64,000 nt of DNA from Nocardioides lacusdianchii (GTDB lineage: Bacteria > Actinomycetota > Actinomycetes > Propionibacteriales > Nocardioidaceae). The stretch covers positions 248,001-312,000 of the forward strand of contig NZ_JADHZD010000003.1 of NCBI RefSeq assembly GCF_020102855.1. The letters run 5' to 3'. Under the pieces are notes generated by a model. It saw nothing but the letters and a program-made list of their open reading frames with translations, did no database searches and was not told where the DNA came from. Below are positions 25,152 to 33,461 of the stretch, piece by piece; positions within the stretch are counted from its first letter, which is position 1; the number at the start of each line of letters is the position of its first letter. The translations under genes were made by a program, and so were the position numbers.

Positions 25152-28100
25152 GTGCGCATGCACCGGTTCGTCACCGTCCTCGTCAGCCTGGCGGTCTCGC
25201 TGCCGCTCGGAGCCGTCACCGCCCTGGCAGGGACGGCGCCGGCAGGCGCCGCGACGGTCACCGCCGCCGGCCCGAGCGCGAACCGGATGCCCGGTGACGT
25301 CCCCAGTCGGAAGACCCCCTGGGTCCTCGACGGCCAGGTCCTCAAGATCGTCCAGGTCGGCGACCTGATGGTCGCCGGCGGTGCGTTCACCCGGGTCGCC
25401 GACCCGATGAACGGCACCCCCTACTCCCGCCAGAACCTCTTCGCCTTCGACGCCGCCACCGGCCAGGTCAGCCAGACCTTCAACCCGACCCTCGACGGAG
25501 CCGTGCAGCAGCTGCTCCCCGGGCCGACCGCCGACACCGTCTACGTCGCCGGCGACTTCACCAAGGTCAACGGCAAGGGGCCCAACCACCTGCAGCTCCT
25601 CGACGTACGCACCGGGCAGGCAGTGACCTCGTTCAGGGCCCCCAGCACGGCGGGCGGGGTGTCCTCCCTCGAGATGCTGCCCGGCAACCGGCTGATGGTC
25701 GGCGGCTACTTCCGGAAGGTCGCAGGCCTCGACTCCGGCCAGCTGATCACCCTGAACGCGACCACGGGCGCGCGGGACTCCTTCATGAACCTCACCTTCG
25801 TCGGCAACCACAACACCGGGACCGGCGCGAAGGCACCGGTGGGTCCGCGGGAGACGGCCCTGACCCCGGACGGCCGACGCCTGGCCGTCGTCGGCAACTT
25901 CCGCACCGTGGACGGCATCGCCCGTGACCAGATCGTCATGATCGACCTCACCGGCCCCACCGCGCAGGTCGTGCCCGACTGGTACACCGCCCGGTACACG
26001 CCCATCTGCTCGCCGCGCGCCTTCGACAGCTACATGCGCGACGTCGAGATGTCCCCGGACGGGTCCTACTTCGTGGTGTCCACCACCGGCGGTCCGGTCA
26101 GCGGCACCCTGTGCGACACCGCGTCGCGCTGGGAGACCTGGGCCAGTGGGACGACACTCCAGCCCACGTGGTCCAACGTCTCGGGCGGCGACACGCTGTG
26201 GGGGGTCGAGGTGACCCGGGCCGCGGTGTTCGTCGGCGGGCACCAGCGGTGGATGAACAACCCGAACGGCTCGGACCGGGCCGCCCAGGGCGCCGTCCCG
26301 CGCGCGGGCCTGGCGGCCCTCGACCCGCTCACCGGCATCCCGCTGAAGTGGAACCCGGGCCGACACCCCCGTGGCGAGGCGGCCTACGAGGTCTACGAGA
26401 CCGACAGCGGCATCTGGGTGGTGAGCGACACCGAGTACATCGCCGACCGTCGCTACCAGCGAGCGCGGATCGCCTACTTCCCCTACTCGGAGGGCTACGA
26501 CACCGCCTCGACCAGCGCGGGCACCCTGCCCGGAAACGTCTACATCGGCGGACCGCAGTCGACGACCGCCAATGCGACACGCGCCTCCGTGCTGGCCTTC
26601 GACGGCACCACCGTCACGTCCCAGGCCACCGTCAGCACCGACACCTTCGACTGGACGAACGTGCGCGGCTCGGTCATGGTCGGCCGGACCCTCTTCTACG
26701 GCCAGACCGACGGATACCTCTACAGCCGGTCCTTCGACGGCACCGCCTTCGGACCCCCGGCTCGGGTCAACCCCTACCTCGACCCGTTGTGGAGCAGCGT
26801 CGAGACCGGAAGCGGCGCCCTCGGCCAGACGTACGCCGGCGTCCTGCCGACCTGGTACGCCCAGCTCAGCTCCCTGACCGGGACCTTCTACGCCGACGGC
26901 CGCATCTACTACACCCGCAGCGGGCAGAACGCGCTCTACTGGCGGTGGTTCTCCCCCGACAGCGGCATCATCGGCGGTGTCGAGAACACCGTCTCGGGCG
27001 GCAACATCGCCTGGAGCAGCGCCCGGGGCATGTTCGTCGACGGCGCGACCCTCTACGTCGTCAACGGCACGACGGGCCAGCTGCTGCGGATCCCCTTCGC
27101 CAACGGCGCCCCCAGTGGCACCTCCGCGGTCGCGAACGCGAGCATCGACTGGCGTGGCCGTGCGCTCTTCCTCGCCTCCGTGCTGCCCAACACCGCACCC
27201 ACGGCCGCCTTCACCTCCGCGTGCACCGGCACCACGTGCACCTTCGACGCCGGGGGCTCCTCCGACGACGACGGCAGCGTGTCGTCGTACGAGTGGACCT
27301 TCAGCGACGGCGACCAGGCCGGCGGCCCCGCCCCGGAGAAGGACTTCGTGGACTCCGGGACCTACGAGGTCACCCTCACCGTCACCGACGACGGCGGGCT
27401 GACCCACAGCACCACCCAGCAGGTCACCGTGGAGAAGCCCAACGTGCCCCCCACCGCCGCGTTCTCCCTCCTCTGCGACTTCCTCGCCTGCGAGCTCGAC
27501 GCCGGCGACTCGAGCGACGGCGACGGGGTGCTGACGGAGTACGCCTGGGACTTCGGGGACGGTGGCACCGGCTCGGGCGCGACCACCGACCACACCTTCG
27601 CCGCACCCGGCACCTACACGGTGTCGCTGGAGGTGACCGACGACGACGGGGCCGCCGACACGACCTCCACCGTGCAGGTCGTGGTCGCCGCGCCCTCGTC
27701 CAGCACCGTGTCGTACGTCGGCGGTGCCGCGACCCAGGGCAACGCGAGCTCGCCCAACGTCACGCCCCCGGCGACGGTGTCCGCGGGTGACCGACTGGTG
27801 ATGACGCTGTCGCTCAACGCGTCGAACCGCGTGGTCGGCGCTCCGACGGGCACCTCCGGCTGGACGGTGCTCGGCACGACGACCTCGGGATCGATGCAGA
27901 CGGTGGTCTACAGCAAGGTGGCCGCGGCCGGGGACGCCGGGCGGCGCACCACCGTGACGCTGGACGCGGCCGCGAAGTACACCATGACCGTCGGCGCCTG
28001 GTCGGGCGTGCGCACGGGCGCACTCGTCTCGGCGCACCTCGCCGAGACCGTCGTCCGCGCCGGCCACACCACCCCGGTGGTCGAGGCGCCCCCCGGCTCG

Positions 28101-29477
28101 TGGGTCGTGTCCTACTGGGCGGACAAGACCTCAGCGACGACTGGCTTCACCCTGCCCGGCGACGTGACCTCCCGGCAGGCCGTGTGCAGCACGGGCACGG
28201 GACGGGTGTGCAGCGTGATGGCCGACTCCGGCGCGGCGGTGCCCTCGGGGGCGTACGGCGGCCTGCTCGCCACCGCCGACGCCACCAGCGGCTCGGCCAC
28301 CATGTCCTCGGTCGTGCTGCGCACCGTCGAGCCCAACCAGGCACCGACCGCGGCCTTCACCCACGACTGCACCAGCACCGCCTGCACCTTCGACGCGGCC
28401 GCGTCGAGCGACCCGGACGGCTCGGTGACCGGCTGGGCCTGGGACTTCGGTGACGGCGGCACGGCGACCGGACGGACGGTGGACCACGACTTTCTCAGCT
28501 CCGGGACGCGCGAGGTGACGCTCACCGTCACCGACGACGAGGGCACGACCGGCTCGGTCGTGGTCCCGGTGGAGGTGACCCGCACCAACGCTGCGCCCGT
28601 CGCCGCGTTCACGGTGACGTGCCGCTACCTCGTCTGCAGCTACGACGCGGGCGCCTCGTCCGACGCGGACGGGACGGTGACGTCGTACGAGTGGGACTTC
28701 GGCGACGGCACAGGCGACACCACGACCTCCCCCACGACGACCCACGTCTACGACGCGGCCGGCACGCGGACCGCGCGGCTCGACGTCACCGACGGCGACG
28801 GCGGGACCGGCGACACCACCCGGGACGTCTCGCCGGTCGCGATCCGGCAGATCACGCTGGCCGGCAGCACCGCCACCCAGGGCAACGCGTCCACCCCGAG
28901 CACCCTGGTCCCGGCCGCCACCTCCGCCGGGGACCGGATGGTCCTGGTGCTGTCGGTGAACGACGCGTCCCGCACCACCGGTGACCCGACCAGCGGCGTC
29001 ACCGGGTGGACGCTGCTCGGCTCGGGGAGCTCGGGCAGCATGAAGACCCTGGTGTGGACACGCACCGCGGCGGCCGGCGACGCGGGTCGACACGTGCGGT
29101 TCTCGATGGAAGCCGCGCTGAAGTACACGCTCACGCTGGCCAGCTACAGCGGCGACATGCTCGCACCGCAGGTCGCCTCGGCGGCCGAGACCGTGGTCCG
29201 AGCGGCCCACACCACGCCGACGGTGAAGGCCGGGGCGGGCGACTGGGCGGTGTCCTACTGGGCCGACAAGTCCTCGGCGACCACCGGGTTCACCCTCCCA
29301 GCCGGGACCACGGGCCGACAGGCGATCTGCGGCACCAGCTCCGGGCGCGTGTGCAGCGTCCTCGCCGACTCCGGAGGACCGGTCGACCAGGGACCGTACG
29401 GCGGGCTGACCGCCACGGCCGACGCCGCCTCCGGAAGCGCCACGGCGTGGACGATCCTGCTGCGGTTGGACCGTTGA
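25152..29477 (+). CDS. Secreted beta-propeller/PKD protein with two copies of the 200-residue module
   Basis: A 1441-residue exported protein. Signal peptide: HRFVTVLVSLAVSLPLGAVTALAG with cleavage near residue 35. The N-terminal half is a beta-propeller region with DUF5122-like strands (VYVAGDFTKVNGKG, LMVGGYFRKVAG, AVFVGGHQRW), related to the one in the 17376 protein. Then come PKD domains at about 679-762 and 763-850, the unassigned module at about 852-1055, PKD domains at about 1062-1143 and 1146-1230, and a second module from about 1231 to the C terminus. PKD cores show WDFGDG and a cysteine pair. The start is the GTG at 25152, five bases after AGGAGG; the in-frame ATG at 25158 is possible. 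It is followed after one base by the 29479 gene. Confidence 0.83.
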   Translation: MRMHRFVTVLVSLAVSLPLGAVTALAGTAPAGAATVTAAGPSANRMPGDVPSRKTPWVLDGQVLKIVQVGDLMVAGGAFTRVADPMNGTPYSRQNLFAFDAATGQVSQTFNPTLDGAVQQLLPGPTADTVYVAGDFTKVNGKGPNHLQLLDVRTGQAVTSFRAPSTAGGVSSLEMLPGNRLMVGGYFRKVAGLDSGQLITLNATTGARDSFMNLTFVGNHNTGTGAKAPVGPRETALTPDGRRLAVVGNFRTVDGIARDQIVMIDLTGPTAQVVPDWYTARYTPICSPRAFDSYMRDVEMSPDGSYFVVSTTGGPVSGTLCDTASRWETWASGTTLQPTWSNVSGGDTLWGVEVTRAAVFVGGHQRWMNNPNGSDRAAQGAVPRAGLAALDPLTGIPLKWNPGRHPRGEAAYEVYETDSGIWVVSDTEYIADRRYQRARIAYFPYSEGYDTASTSAGTLPGNVYIGGPQSTTANATRASVLAFDGTTVTSQATVSTDTFDWTNVRGSVMVGRTLFYGQTDGYLYSRSFDGTAFGPPARVNPYLDPLWSSVETGSGALGQTYAGVLPTWYAQLSSLTGTFYADGRIYYTRSGQNALYWRWFSPDSGIIGGVENTVSGGNIAWSSARGMFVDGATLYVVNGTTGQLLRIPFANGAPSGTSAVANASIDWRGRALFLASVLPNTAPTAAFTSACTGTTCTFDAGGSSDDDGSVSSYEWTFSDGDQAGGPAPEKDFVDSGTYEVTLTVTDDGGLTHSTTQQVTVEKPNVPPTAAFSLLCDFLACELDAGDSSDGDGVLTEYAWDFGDGGTGSGATTDHTFAAPGTYTVSLEVTDDDGAADTTSTVQVVVAAPSSSTVSYVGGAATQGNASSPNVTPPATVSAGDRLVMTLSLNASNRVVGAPTGTSGWTVLGTTTSGSMQTVVYSKVAAAGDAGRRTTVTLDAAAKYTMTVGAWSGVRTGALVSAHLAETVVRAGHTTPVVEAPPGSWVVSYWADKTSATTGFTLPGDVTSRQAVCSTGTGRVCSVMADSGAAVPSGAYGGLLATADATSGSATMSSVVLRTVEPNQAPTAAFTHDCTSTACTFDAAASSDPDGSVTGWAWDFGDGGTATGRTVDHDFLSSGTREVTLTVTDDEGTTGSVVVPVEVTRTNAAPVAAFTVTCRYLVCSYDAGASSDADGTVTSYEWDFGDGTGDTTTSPTTTHVYDAAGTRTARLDVTDGDGGTGDTTRDVSPVAIRQITLAGSTATQGNASTPSTLVPAATSAGDRMVLVLSVNDASRTTGDPTSGVTGWTLLGSGSSGSMKTLVWTRTAAAGDAGRHVRFSMEAALKYTLTLASYSGDMLAPQVASAAETVVRAAHTTPTVKAGAGDWAVSYWADKSSATTGFTLPAGTTGRQAICGTSSGRVCSVLADSGGPVDQGPYGGLTATADAASGSATAWTILLRLDR

Positions 29478-29478
29478 C

Positions 29479-31539
29479 ATGAGCGCGCGGCGGACCGGCC
29501 GGGCAGGGGCAGCGGCCGTCCTGGCGGCCAGCGTGCTGGCAGCGCTCGGCACGACGACGGGCCCCGCCGCTCCCGCTTCAGCGGCCAGTCCTCCCGGGGT
29601 GCCATGGACCTGGGGCGGCAACGCCTTCGGCCAGCTCGGCGACGGCACCACCCAGGCCGGGCCCACGCCGGGCCCGGTGGTCGGCCTCTCCGACGTGGTC
29701 GACATGCACGGCGGTCGGGAGCACGTCGCCTCCCTGCGCTCGGACGGGACCGTCTGGACGTGGGGCAGCAACCGGGAGGGGCAGCTCGGCACCGGCACCA
29801 CGACCAACCGGACGTCACCGGGCCAGGTGCCCGGTCTCGCCGGGGCCACCGCCGTCGAGACGGGGCACAACCACTCGCTCGCGCTGCTCGCCGACCGCAG
29901 TGTGCGCACGTGGGGCCTCAATGCCGACGGCCAGCTGGGCGACGGCACGACCACGCTGCGGCGTACGCCCGTGCGGGTCACCGGCCTGAGCGACGCGACC
30001 GCGCTGGCCGCAGGTCGCAACATGTCGTACGCCCTGCGCGCCGACGGCACGGTGGTGGCGTGGGGCCGCAACGACGAGGGGCAGCTCGGCGACGGGACCA
30101 CCGTGCGACGCACCACGCCGGTGCGGGTGGGCTCCCTCACCGACATCGTCGGCATCGCCGGCGGTCGTGACCACGGACTGGCCCTGCGCAGCGACGGCAC
30201 CGTGTGGGCGTGGGGATCGAACGACTACGGCCAGGTCGGCGACGGCAGCCTGACCGACCGTACGTCGCCGGTCCAGGTCGCCAGCGGCATCGCCCAGGTG
30301 ATCGCGGGCGCCCACCACTCCTACGCCCTGCGCACCGACGGCACCGTCGTCGCCTGGGGTCGCAACTACCGCGCCAACCTCGGCGACGGCACCACCACGA
30401 CGCGCACCCGTCCGGTCGCCGTCCGCAGCCTGACGTCGATCGTGTCGATCGGCTCCGGACGCGACACCGGCGTGGCCGTACGGGCCGACGGCCGGGTGCT
30501 GGCCTGGGGATCCAACGGCGCCGGCCAGGTCGGCGACGGCACGACCACCAACCGCTCGACGCCCGTGCTCGTCCCCGGCGTGGCCGGCGCGACGCTGGCC
30601 GCCGGAGGCGGTCAGGAGTACACCGTCGTCCTGGTCTCCGGCTCCGAGCCCCCTCCCCCGGCCGACCCGCTGGCGTCGTTCACCTCGACCTGCCAGGCGC
30701 TGACGTGCACCTTCGACGCCCGGGCGTCGAGCGACCCCGACGGCGGCGCGCTGGTCTCCCACGCGTGGACGTTCGGCGACCAGTCGACGGGGAGCGGCGC
30801 GACGACGTCCCACGTCTACGCCTCGCCCGGGAGCTATCCGGTCGTGCTGACCGTGACGGACGACGAGGGCAGCACCGCGACCCTGACCCGCGAGGTCGTG
30901 GTGGCAGACGACCCGCCGCCCCCGGCCGGCCCCGCGTGGCGCGCCGGCAGCTCGTCGGACTCCAACACCACCCGGCCCCGCGTGGGCGTTCCCTCCTCGG
31001 TGGCCGCCACAGACCTCCTGGTGCTGGTGGTCACGACCAACCGGGCCGCGACGCTCACCCCGCCCGCCGGGTGGACCACACGGGGCACGGTCTCCGACGG
31101 CAGCGACGTCCGGTCGTGGGTCCTGACCCGTACGGCGGGCGCAGGGCTGGCAGGGACGAGCGTCGAGGTGGTCCTCGACGCGACCTCGAAGACCAGCATG
31201 GTGCTGCTCGCCTACTCCGGTGCCGGCGTCCCGACGGCGACGGGCCGGGCGGAGCCCACCACCACCGCGACGCACAGTGCTCCGTCGGCGACGGTGACGC
31301 AGTCCGGCTCGACGGTCGTGCGCTACTTCGCCGACAAGGCCAACGACGTCCACGCCTGGACCTTGCCGTCACCGCTGTCACTGCGGGCGACGACGATCGG
31401 GAGCGGTTCCGGGCTCCTCGCGGCGGCGGCCGGCGACCAGGCGGGCGTGGCGGCGGGAACGGCGCCGGCCGTGTCCGCGACGTCGTCCCTCGCCTCCGGC
31501 AAGGCGGTCATGTGGACCGTCGTCCTCCCCCCTGCCTGA
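29479..31539 (+). CDS. Secreted RCC1-type seven-bladed propeller with PKD and 200-residue module
   Basis: A 686-residue exported protein. After a signal peptide (AAAVLAASVLAALG, cleavage near residue 36) come seven tandem RCC1 repeats of about 50 residues (about 40-393), each with a WTWG/AWGxNxxGQLGDGT core and an ALRxDG end; seven repeats make a closed seven-bladed propeller. One PKD domain follows (about 396-478) with the paired cysteines STCQALTC, then a proline linker, then one copy of the module shared with the two neighbouring giant proteins (about 487-686), ending MWTVVL. ATG at 29479 is one base after the preceding stop, so the two genes are coupled. Binding of cell-surface or matrix components is inferred. 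Confidence 0.85.
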   Translation: MSARRTGRAGAAAVLAASVLAALGTTTGPAAPASAASPPGVPWTWGGNAFGQLGDGTTQAGPTPGPVVGLSDVVDMHGGREHVASLRSDGTVWTWGSNREGQLGTGTTTNRTSPGQVPGLAGATAVETGHNHSLALLADRSVRTWGLNADGQLGDGTTTLRRTPVRVTGLSDATALAAGRNMSYALRADGTVVAWGRNDEGQLGDGTTVRRTTPVRVGSLTDIVGIAGGRDHGLALRSDGTVWAWGSNDYGQVGDGSLTDRTSPVQVASGIAQVIAGAHHSYALRTDGTVVAWGRNYRANLGDGTTTTRTRPVAVRSLTSIVSIGSGRDTGVAVRADGRVLAWGSNGAGQVGDGTTTNRSTPVLVPGVAGATLAAGGGQEYTVVLVSGSEPPPPADPLASFTSTCQALTCTFDARASSDPDGGALVSHAWTFGDQSTGSGATTSHVYASPGSYPVVLTVTDDEGSTATLTREVVVADDPPPPAGPAWRAGSSSDSNTTRPRVGVPSSVAATDLLVLVVTTNRAATLTPPAGWTTRGTVSDGSDVRSWVLTRTAGAGLAGTSVEVVLDATSKTSMVLLAYSGAGVPTATGRAEPTTTATHSAPSATVTQSGSTVVRYFADKANDVHAWTLPSPLSLRATTIGSGSGLLAAAAGDQAGVAAGTAPAVSATSSLASGKAVMWTVVLPPA

Positions 31540-31694
31540 GCACGGGGAACCGCGCCGGGGGGCGAGGCTGGGCGGGGACTGCGGCCCGGGGGGAAGGGCC
31601 TGCGGGTCTCCTCCTCGCCCGGGGCCGGCCCCTGCGGTTTCGGGAACCTGGGCCGACCACGACCCGGCGCGGCGGTCTGGAGTCTGACGCTGGT

Positions 31695-31716
31695 GTGCCG
31701 CCCCGCGGGGCGGCAC
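31695..31716. terminator. Perfect 22-base palindrome between convergent genes
   Basis: GTGCCGCCCCG and its exact complement CGGGGCGGCAC abut with no spacer. It lies in the 258-base gap between the convergent 29479 and pth genes, so it may end transcription from either side. The rest of this gap is very GC-rich and shows no coding sequence I can support. Confidence 0.45.
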
Positions 31717-31797
31717 GCCTCCATCGTGGGGTCCGGCCGGCGTCGGTCCCCGCGCAGCTGCGCGCTTTCGTCGATATTGGTGACCCGCGTCCGGCCC

Positions 31798-32388
31798 TCA
31801 GGAGTTGAAGCGCTGCTGCGTCTTCTCGAGGCCGTCGGTCAGCAGCGACTCCACCGCGTCGGCGGCGTCGGAGACCTGGAACGGCAGCTCCTTGCGCTCG
31901 ACGGTGGAGTAGTTCGACAGCACGAAGTCGGCCACGTGCTGGCGACCGGGCGGGCGCCCGATGCCGGCCCGGACGCGGTAGAAGTCGCCGGTGCCGAGGG
32001 AGGAGCGCATCGACTTCAGCCCGTTGTGGCCGTTGTCGCCACCGCCGAGCTTGATGCGCAGCGTGCCGAAGGCGATGTCGAGCTCGTCGTGGATCGCAAT
32101 GACGTGGTCGGGCGCGACCTTGTAGAAGGTCGCGAGCGCCTTGACCGGTCCACCGGACTCGTTCATGTAGCCGCGGCCACGGGCCAGCACGACGCGGGGG
32201 CCGCCGAGCGACAGCCGGCCCTCCACGACGTCGGCCCGGCCCGACTTGTGGCTGCGGAAGGGACTGCCCATCCGGCTCGCGAGCTCGTCGGTGACGAGGT
32301 AGCCGATGTTGTGGCGGTGCCCGGCGTAGGCGGGTCCGGGGTTGCCCAGGCCCACGACCAGCCAGACCCCGTCCTGCGTGTCACTCAT
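31798..32388 (-). CDS. pth: Peptidyl-tRNA hydrolase
   Basis: A 196-residue cytoplasmic enzyme that frees tRNA from peptidyl-tRNA dropped by stalled ribosomes. The N-terminal signature [20 protein letters not shown] holds the conserved Asn and the catalytic His of the HRHN segment. Further family segments are [22 protein letters not shown] and [12 protein letters not shown]. Length is normal for the family. ATG at 32388 is preferred over the in-frame ATG at 32397 because AAAGGA lies at a suitable distance before it. It follows rplY on the same strand, a common pairing, but the two are separated by 133 bases holding a nested inverted repeat. Confidence 0.95.
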   Translation of the reverse strand: MSDTQDGVWLVVGLGNPGPAYAGHRHNIGYLVTDELASRMGSPFRSHKSGRADVVEGRLSLGGPRVVLARGRGYMNESGGPVKALATFYKVAPDHVIAIHDELDIAFGTLRIKLGGGDNGHNGLKSMRSSLGTGDFYRVRAGIGRPPGRQHVADFVLSNYSTVERKELPFQVSDAADAVESLLTDGLEKTQQRFNS

Positions 32389-32409
32389 GCGCGTCATCCT
32401 TTCATCGCC

Positions 32410-32515
32410 GAGCGGGCACTTCGTCGCGCTGAAATGCGCCGACCGGGCGATTCCTCGCGGTGCAGCGCGAGGAATCGCCCGGTCAGTGTGTCTGTGCGCG
32501 AGGAAGTGCCCGCTC
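32410..32515. repeat. Nested inverted-repeat element between rplY and pth
   Basis: An inner pair of perfect 18-base arms (32441-32458 and 32467-32484, GACCGGGCGATTCCTCGC and its complement) is enclosed by outer 20-base arms (32410-32429 and 32496-32515) that match at 19 of 20 positions. Inner and outer arms are themselves related (CGGGC..TTC.TCGCG), so the element looks built from four copies of one unit in alternating orientation. It fills nearly all of the gap. It could fold as a terminator or attenuator, or be a mobile REP-like element. Confidence 0.8.
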
Positions 32516-32521
32516 AGCAGG

Positions 32522-33217
32522 TCACTCGGAGTCGGTGGCCTCGCCGGACTCCTGCGCGGCGTCCTCGGCCTTCGCCTCGGTCTGCGCCTCGGCGATCTCC
32601 TCGTTGGACGGGTCGTGCTCGATGCCCAGGTCGGCCTCGGCCTCCTCCAGCTCCGCCTCGAGGGCCTCGGCGGACATCTGCTCGGTCACGTTGACGATGA
32701 GCAGCTCCTCGTCGGCCAGCAGCGTGGTGCCCGACGGGAGGTCGAGGTCCTTGGCGAGGATCTGGGTGCCGGCGGGCAGGCCCTCGACGGAGACCTCGAA
32801 GAACTCGGGGATGTGCGTGGCCTCGGCCTCGACCGAGACGACCGTGTTCTCGTTGACGACCAGCGTGTCGGGGCCGGCCTCACCCTTGACGTGGATCGGG
32901 ACGTCGACGGTGACCTTCTCGCCGCGGATGACGGCGACGAAGTCGAGGTGCTCGATGACGCGGCGGATCGGGTCGACCTGGACGTCCTTGGTCAGCGCGA
33001 GCTGCTCCTTGCCGTCGATGGCGAGCGCGAGGAGCGCGTTGGCGCCACCGTGCTTGAGCGCCATCATCGTCTGGTGGCCGGGCAGGATCACGTGGACCGG
33101 CTCGTTGCCGTGGCCGTAGATGACCGCGGGGATCTTGTTGTCGCGACGGATGCGGCGGGCAGCGCCCTTGCCGAACTCGGTGCGGGCCTCGGCGACGATC
33201 TTCTCGGGGGCAGACAT
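32522..33217 (-). CDS. rplY: 50S ribosomal protein L25, long (Ctc) form
   Basis: A 231-residue L25/Ctc protein that binds 5S rRNA. The N-terminal L25 domain includes [26 protein letters not shown] and VHVILPGHQ; the C-terminal beta domain (TL5/Ctc type) runs to about residue 185. The last 45 residues are a very acidic tail (many Glu and Ala), common in actinobacterial members. ATG at 33217 is favoured over the one at 33229 because GGAG is six bases upstream. Its leader is long (about 180 bases) if the -10 box at 33398-33403 is right, and contains a hairpin. Confidence 0.95.
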   Translation of the reverse strand: MSAPEKIVAEARTEFGKGAARRIRRDNKIPAVIYGHGNEPVHVILPGHQTMMALKHGGANALLALAIDGKEQLALTKDVQVDPIRRVIEHLDFVAVIRGEKVTVDVPIHVKGEAGPDTLVVNENTVVSVEAEATHIPEFFEVSVEGLPAGTQILAKDLDLPSGTTLLADEELLIVNVTEQMSAEALEAELEEAEADLGIEHDPSNEEIAEAQTEAKAEDAAQESGEATDSE

Positions 33218-33293
33218 GGGGTTCTCCATCAGTCGGGTGGTCGGGCCTGGCGGCCCTGGCTCGTGGGTCCTCGGCGGGTGCGGAGACGACGAA

Positions 33294-33321
33294 CGCCGCG
33301 CTCCGGATCGTGAGCGCGGCG
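33294..33321 (-). promoter_or_regulatory. Hairpin in the predicted rplY leader
   Basis: Arms CGCCGCGCT and AGCGCGGCG pair over nine bases with a ten-base loop, about 75 bases upstream of the rplY start. It lies between the likely promoter and the ribosome-binding site, where a ribosomal-protein leader element could sit, but no known leader class is recognised. Confidence 0.35.
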
Positions 33322-33397
33322 CAGCGGTGCGGGCCGGCCCAGTCGATCACGGAGTCCCGGGTCGTACGTCGGGCTCCCTCGCCGAGGCAACCACAGA

Positions 33398-33403
33398 ACT
33401 CTA
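33398..33403 (-). promoter_or_regulatory. Candidate rplY -10 box
   Basis: Minus-strand TAGAGT fits TANNNT in the divergent rplY/pepN intergenic region and would give a leader of roughly 175 bases. No clear -35 box was found. Confidence 0.4.
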
Positions 33404-33449
33404 GACCCGCCCCCCGGGGTGGGTCGAATCCGCGCACCGTGCGCGCAAC

Positions 33450-33455
33450 TAGGGT
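33450..33455 (+). promoter_or_regulatory. Candidate pepN -10 box, leaderless
   Basis: TAGGGT followed by six bases and the GTG start at 33462. The AGGG within it could also be read as a Shine-Dalgarno sequence, so the two interpretations compete. Confidence 0.5.
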
Positions 33456-33461
33456 GACCCG

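Noticed and set aside
24687..28067. A 1126-codon open frame on the minus strand under the secreted propeller gene
   Set aside because: Composition is low-complexity and lacks domains, while the plus-strand frame has a signal peptide, propeller strands and PKD domains.
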